Shown piece by piece: positions 63,961 through 64,000 of a stretch of 64,000 nt of DNA. Source of the DNA: an uncultured Cohaesibacter sp. (lineage in GTDB: Bacteria; Pseudomonadota; Alphaproteobacteria; Rhizobiales; Cohaesibacteraceae); NCBI RefSeq assembly GCF_963666525.1, contig NZ_OY762905.1, forward strand, positions 3,885,501-3,949,500, given 5' to 3'. The first letter of the stretch is position 1. Every line of letters starts with the position of its first letter. The translations under genes and the position numbers were made by a program. The notes beneath the pieces were generated by a model. That model was not told where the DNA came from. It worked only from the letters and a program-made list of their open reading frames with translations, and did not search any database.

Positions 63961-64000
63961 ACCCTTCCGTTCCTTATCAGGCGTCGCCGCGCTTTGATGG

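Overview
The window is chromosomal DNA of a flagellated alphaproteobacterium, most likely in Hyphomicrobiales (Rhizobiales) and possibly close to Cohaesibacter. The evidence is the GC-rich coding sequence, alphaproteobacterial family members (MeaB, NrtR, a TipF-like EAL protein, an alphaproteobacterial ClpP paralogue), a GTTC-N7-GTTC LexA operator, a TGA-N9-TCA (RirA/IRO-like) site, and the block TPR protein - polyprenyl synthase - DUF2007 - methyltransferase - S49 peptidase, which I recall as a rhizobial gene order. The genus is an inference. No rRNA, confident tRNA, CRISPR array, insertion sequence or prophage gene was seen.

Layout. 0-4 kb: lipoprotein, MATE exporter, DJ-1/PfpI protein, MaoC hydratase. 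4-14 kb: chemotaxis genes cheY and cheZ, an unusual repeat array attached to the 3' end of the ETF-ubiquinone oxidoreductase gene, uracil-DNA glycosylase, a chemoreceptor, a cell-wall hydrolase and a 6S-like RNA candidate. 14-23 kb: MeaB GTPase, LysE exporter, pyruvate phosphate dikinase, an ArsR/ArsC pair, DUF3422 protein, IspE. 23-32 kb: TPR protein, polyprenyl diphosphate synthase, DUF2007, tRNA-methyltransferase-like protein, LprI-like protein, GNAT/M20 pair, S49 peptidase. 32-46 kb: AEC transporter, LysR regulator, DUF1127-like protein, ClpP, an SOS-box radical SAM gene, a structured RNA candidate, TipF, HAD hydrolase, YgfZ, MoaB, YitT, GlyQ. 46-55 kb: FecR-domain protein, ChaN, LemA plus DUF2207, RNase HII, NrtR, a phosphatase and an HD hydrolase. 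55-64 kb: ferric-iron binding protein and permease separated by an MFS gene, an AT-rich gap, AsmA and a small membrane protein.

Themes. CheY, CheZ, the chemoreceptor and TipF belong to motility. IspE and the polyprenyl synthase feed the isoprenoid/quinone side chain, and ETF-QO delivers electrons to that quinone pool. The periplasmic ferric-iron protein, its permease and the IRO-like site form an iron uptake locus whose ATPase is not here.

The most unusual features are in non-coding DNA. First, the end of the ETF-QO gene is followed by four further copies of its own 3' end. These are separated by ~53-nt hairpin elements, each flanked by an 8-nt gene-derived word and its reverse complement. 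Second, the segment after the iron-binding-protein gene holds four stem-loops with different stems but the identical 7-nt loop CTGGTCC, followed by a strong terminator. Two further structured RNA candidates (37.8 kb and 14.0 kb) end in intrinsic terminators.
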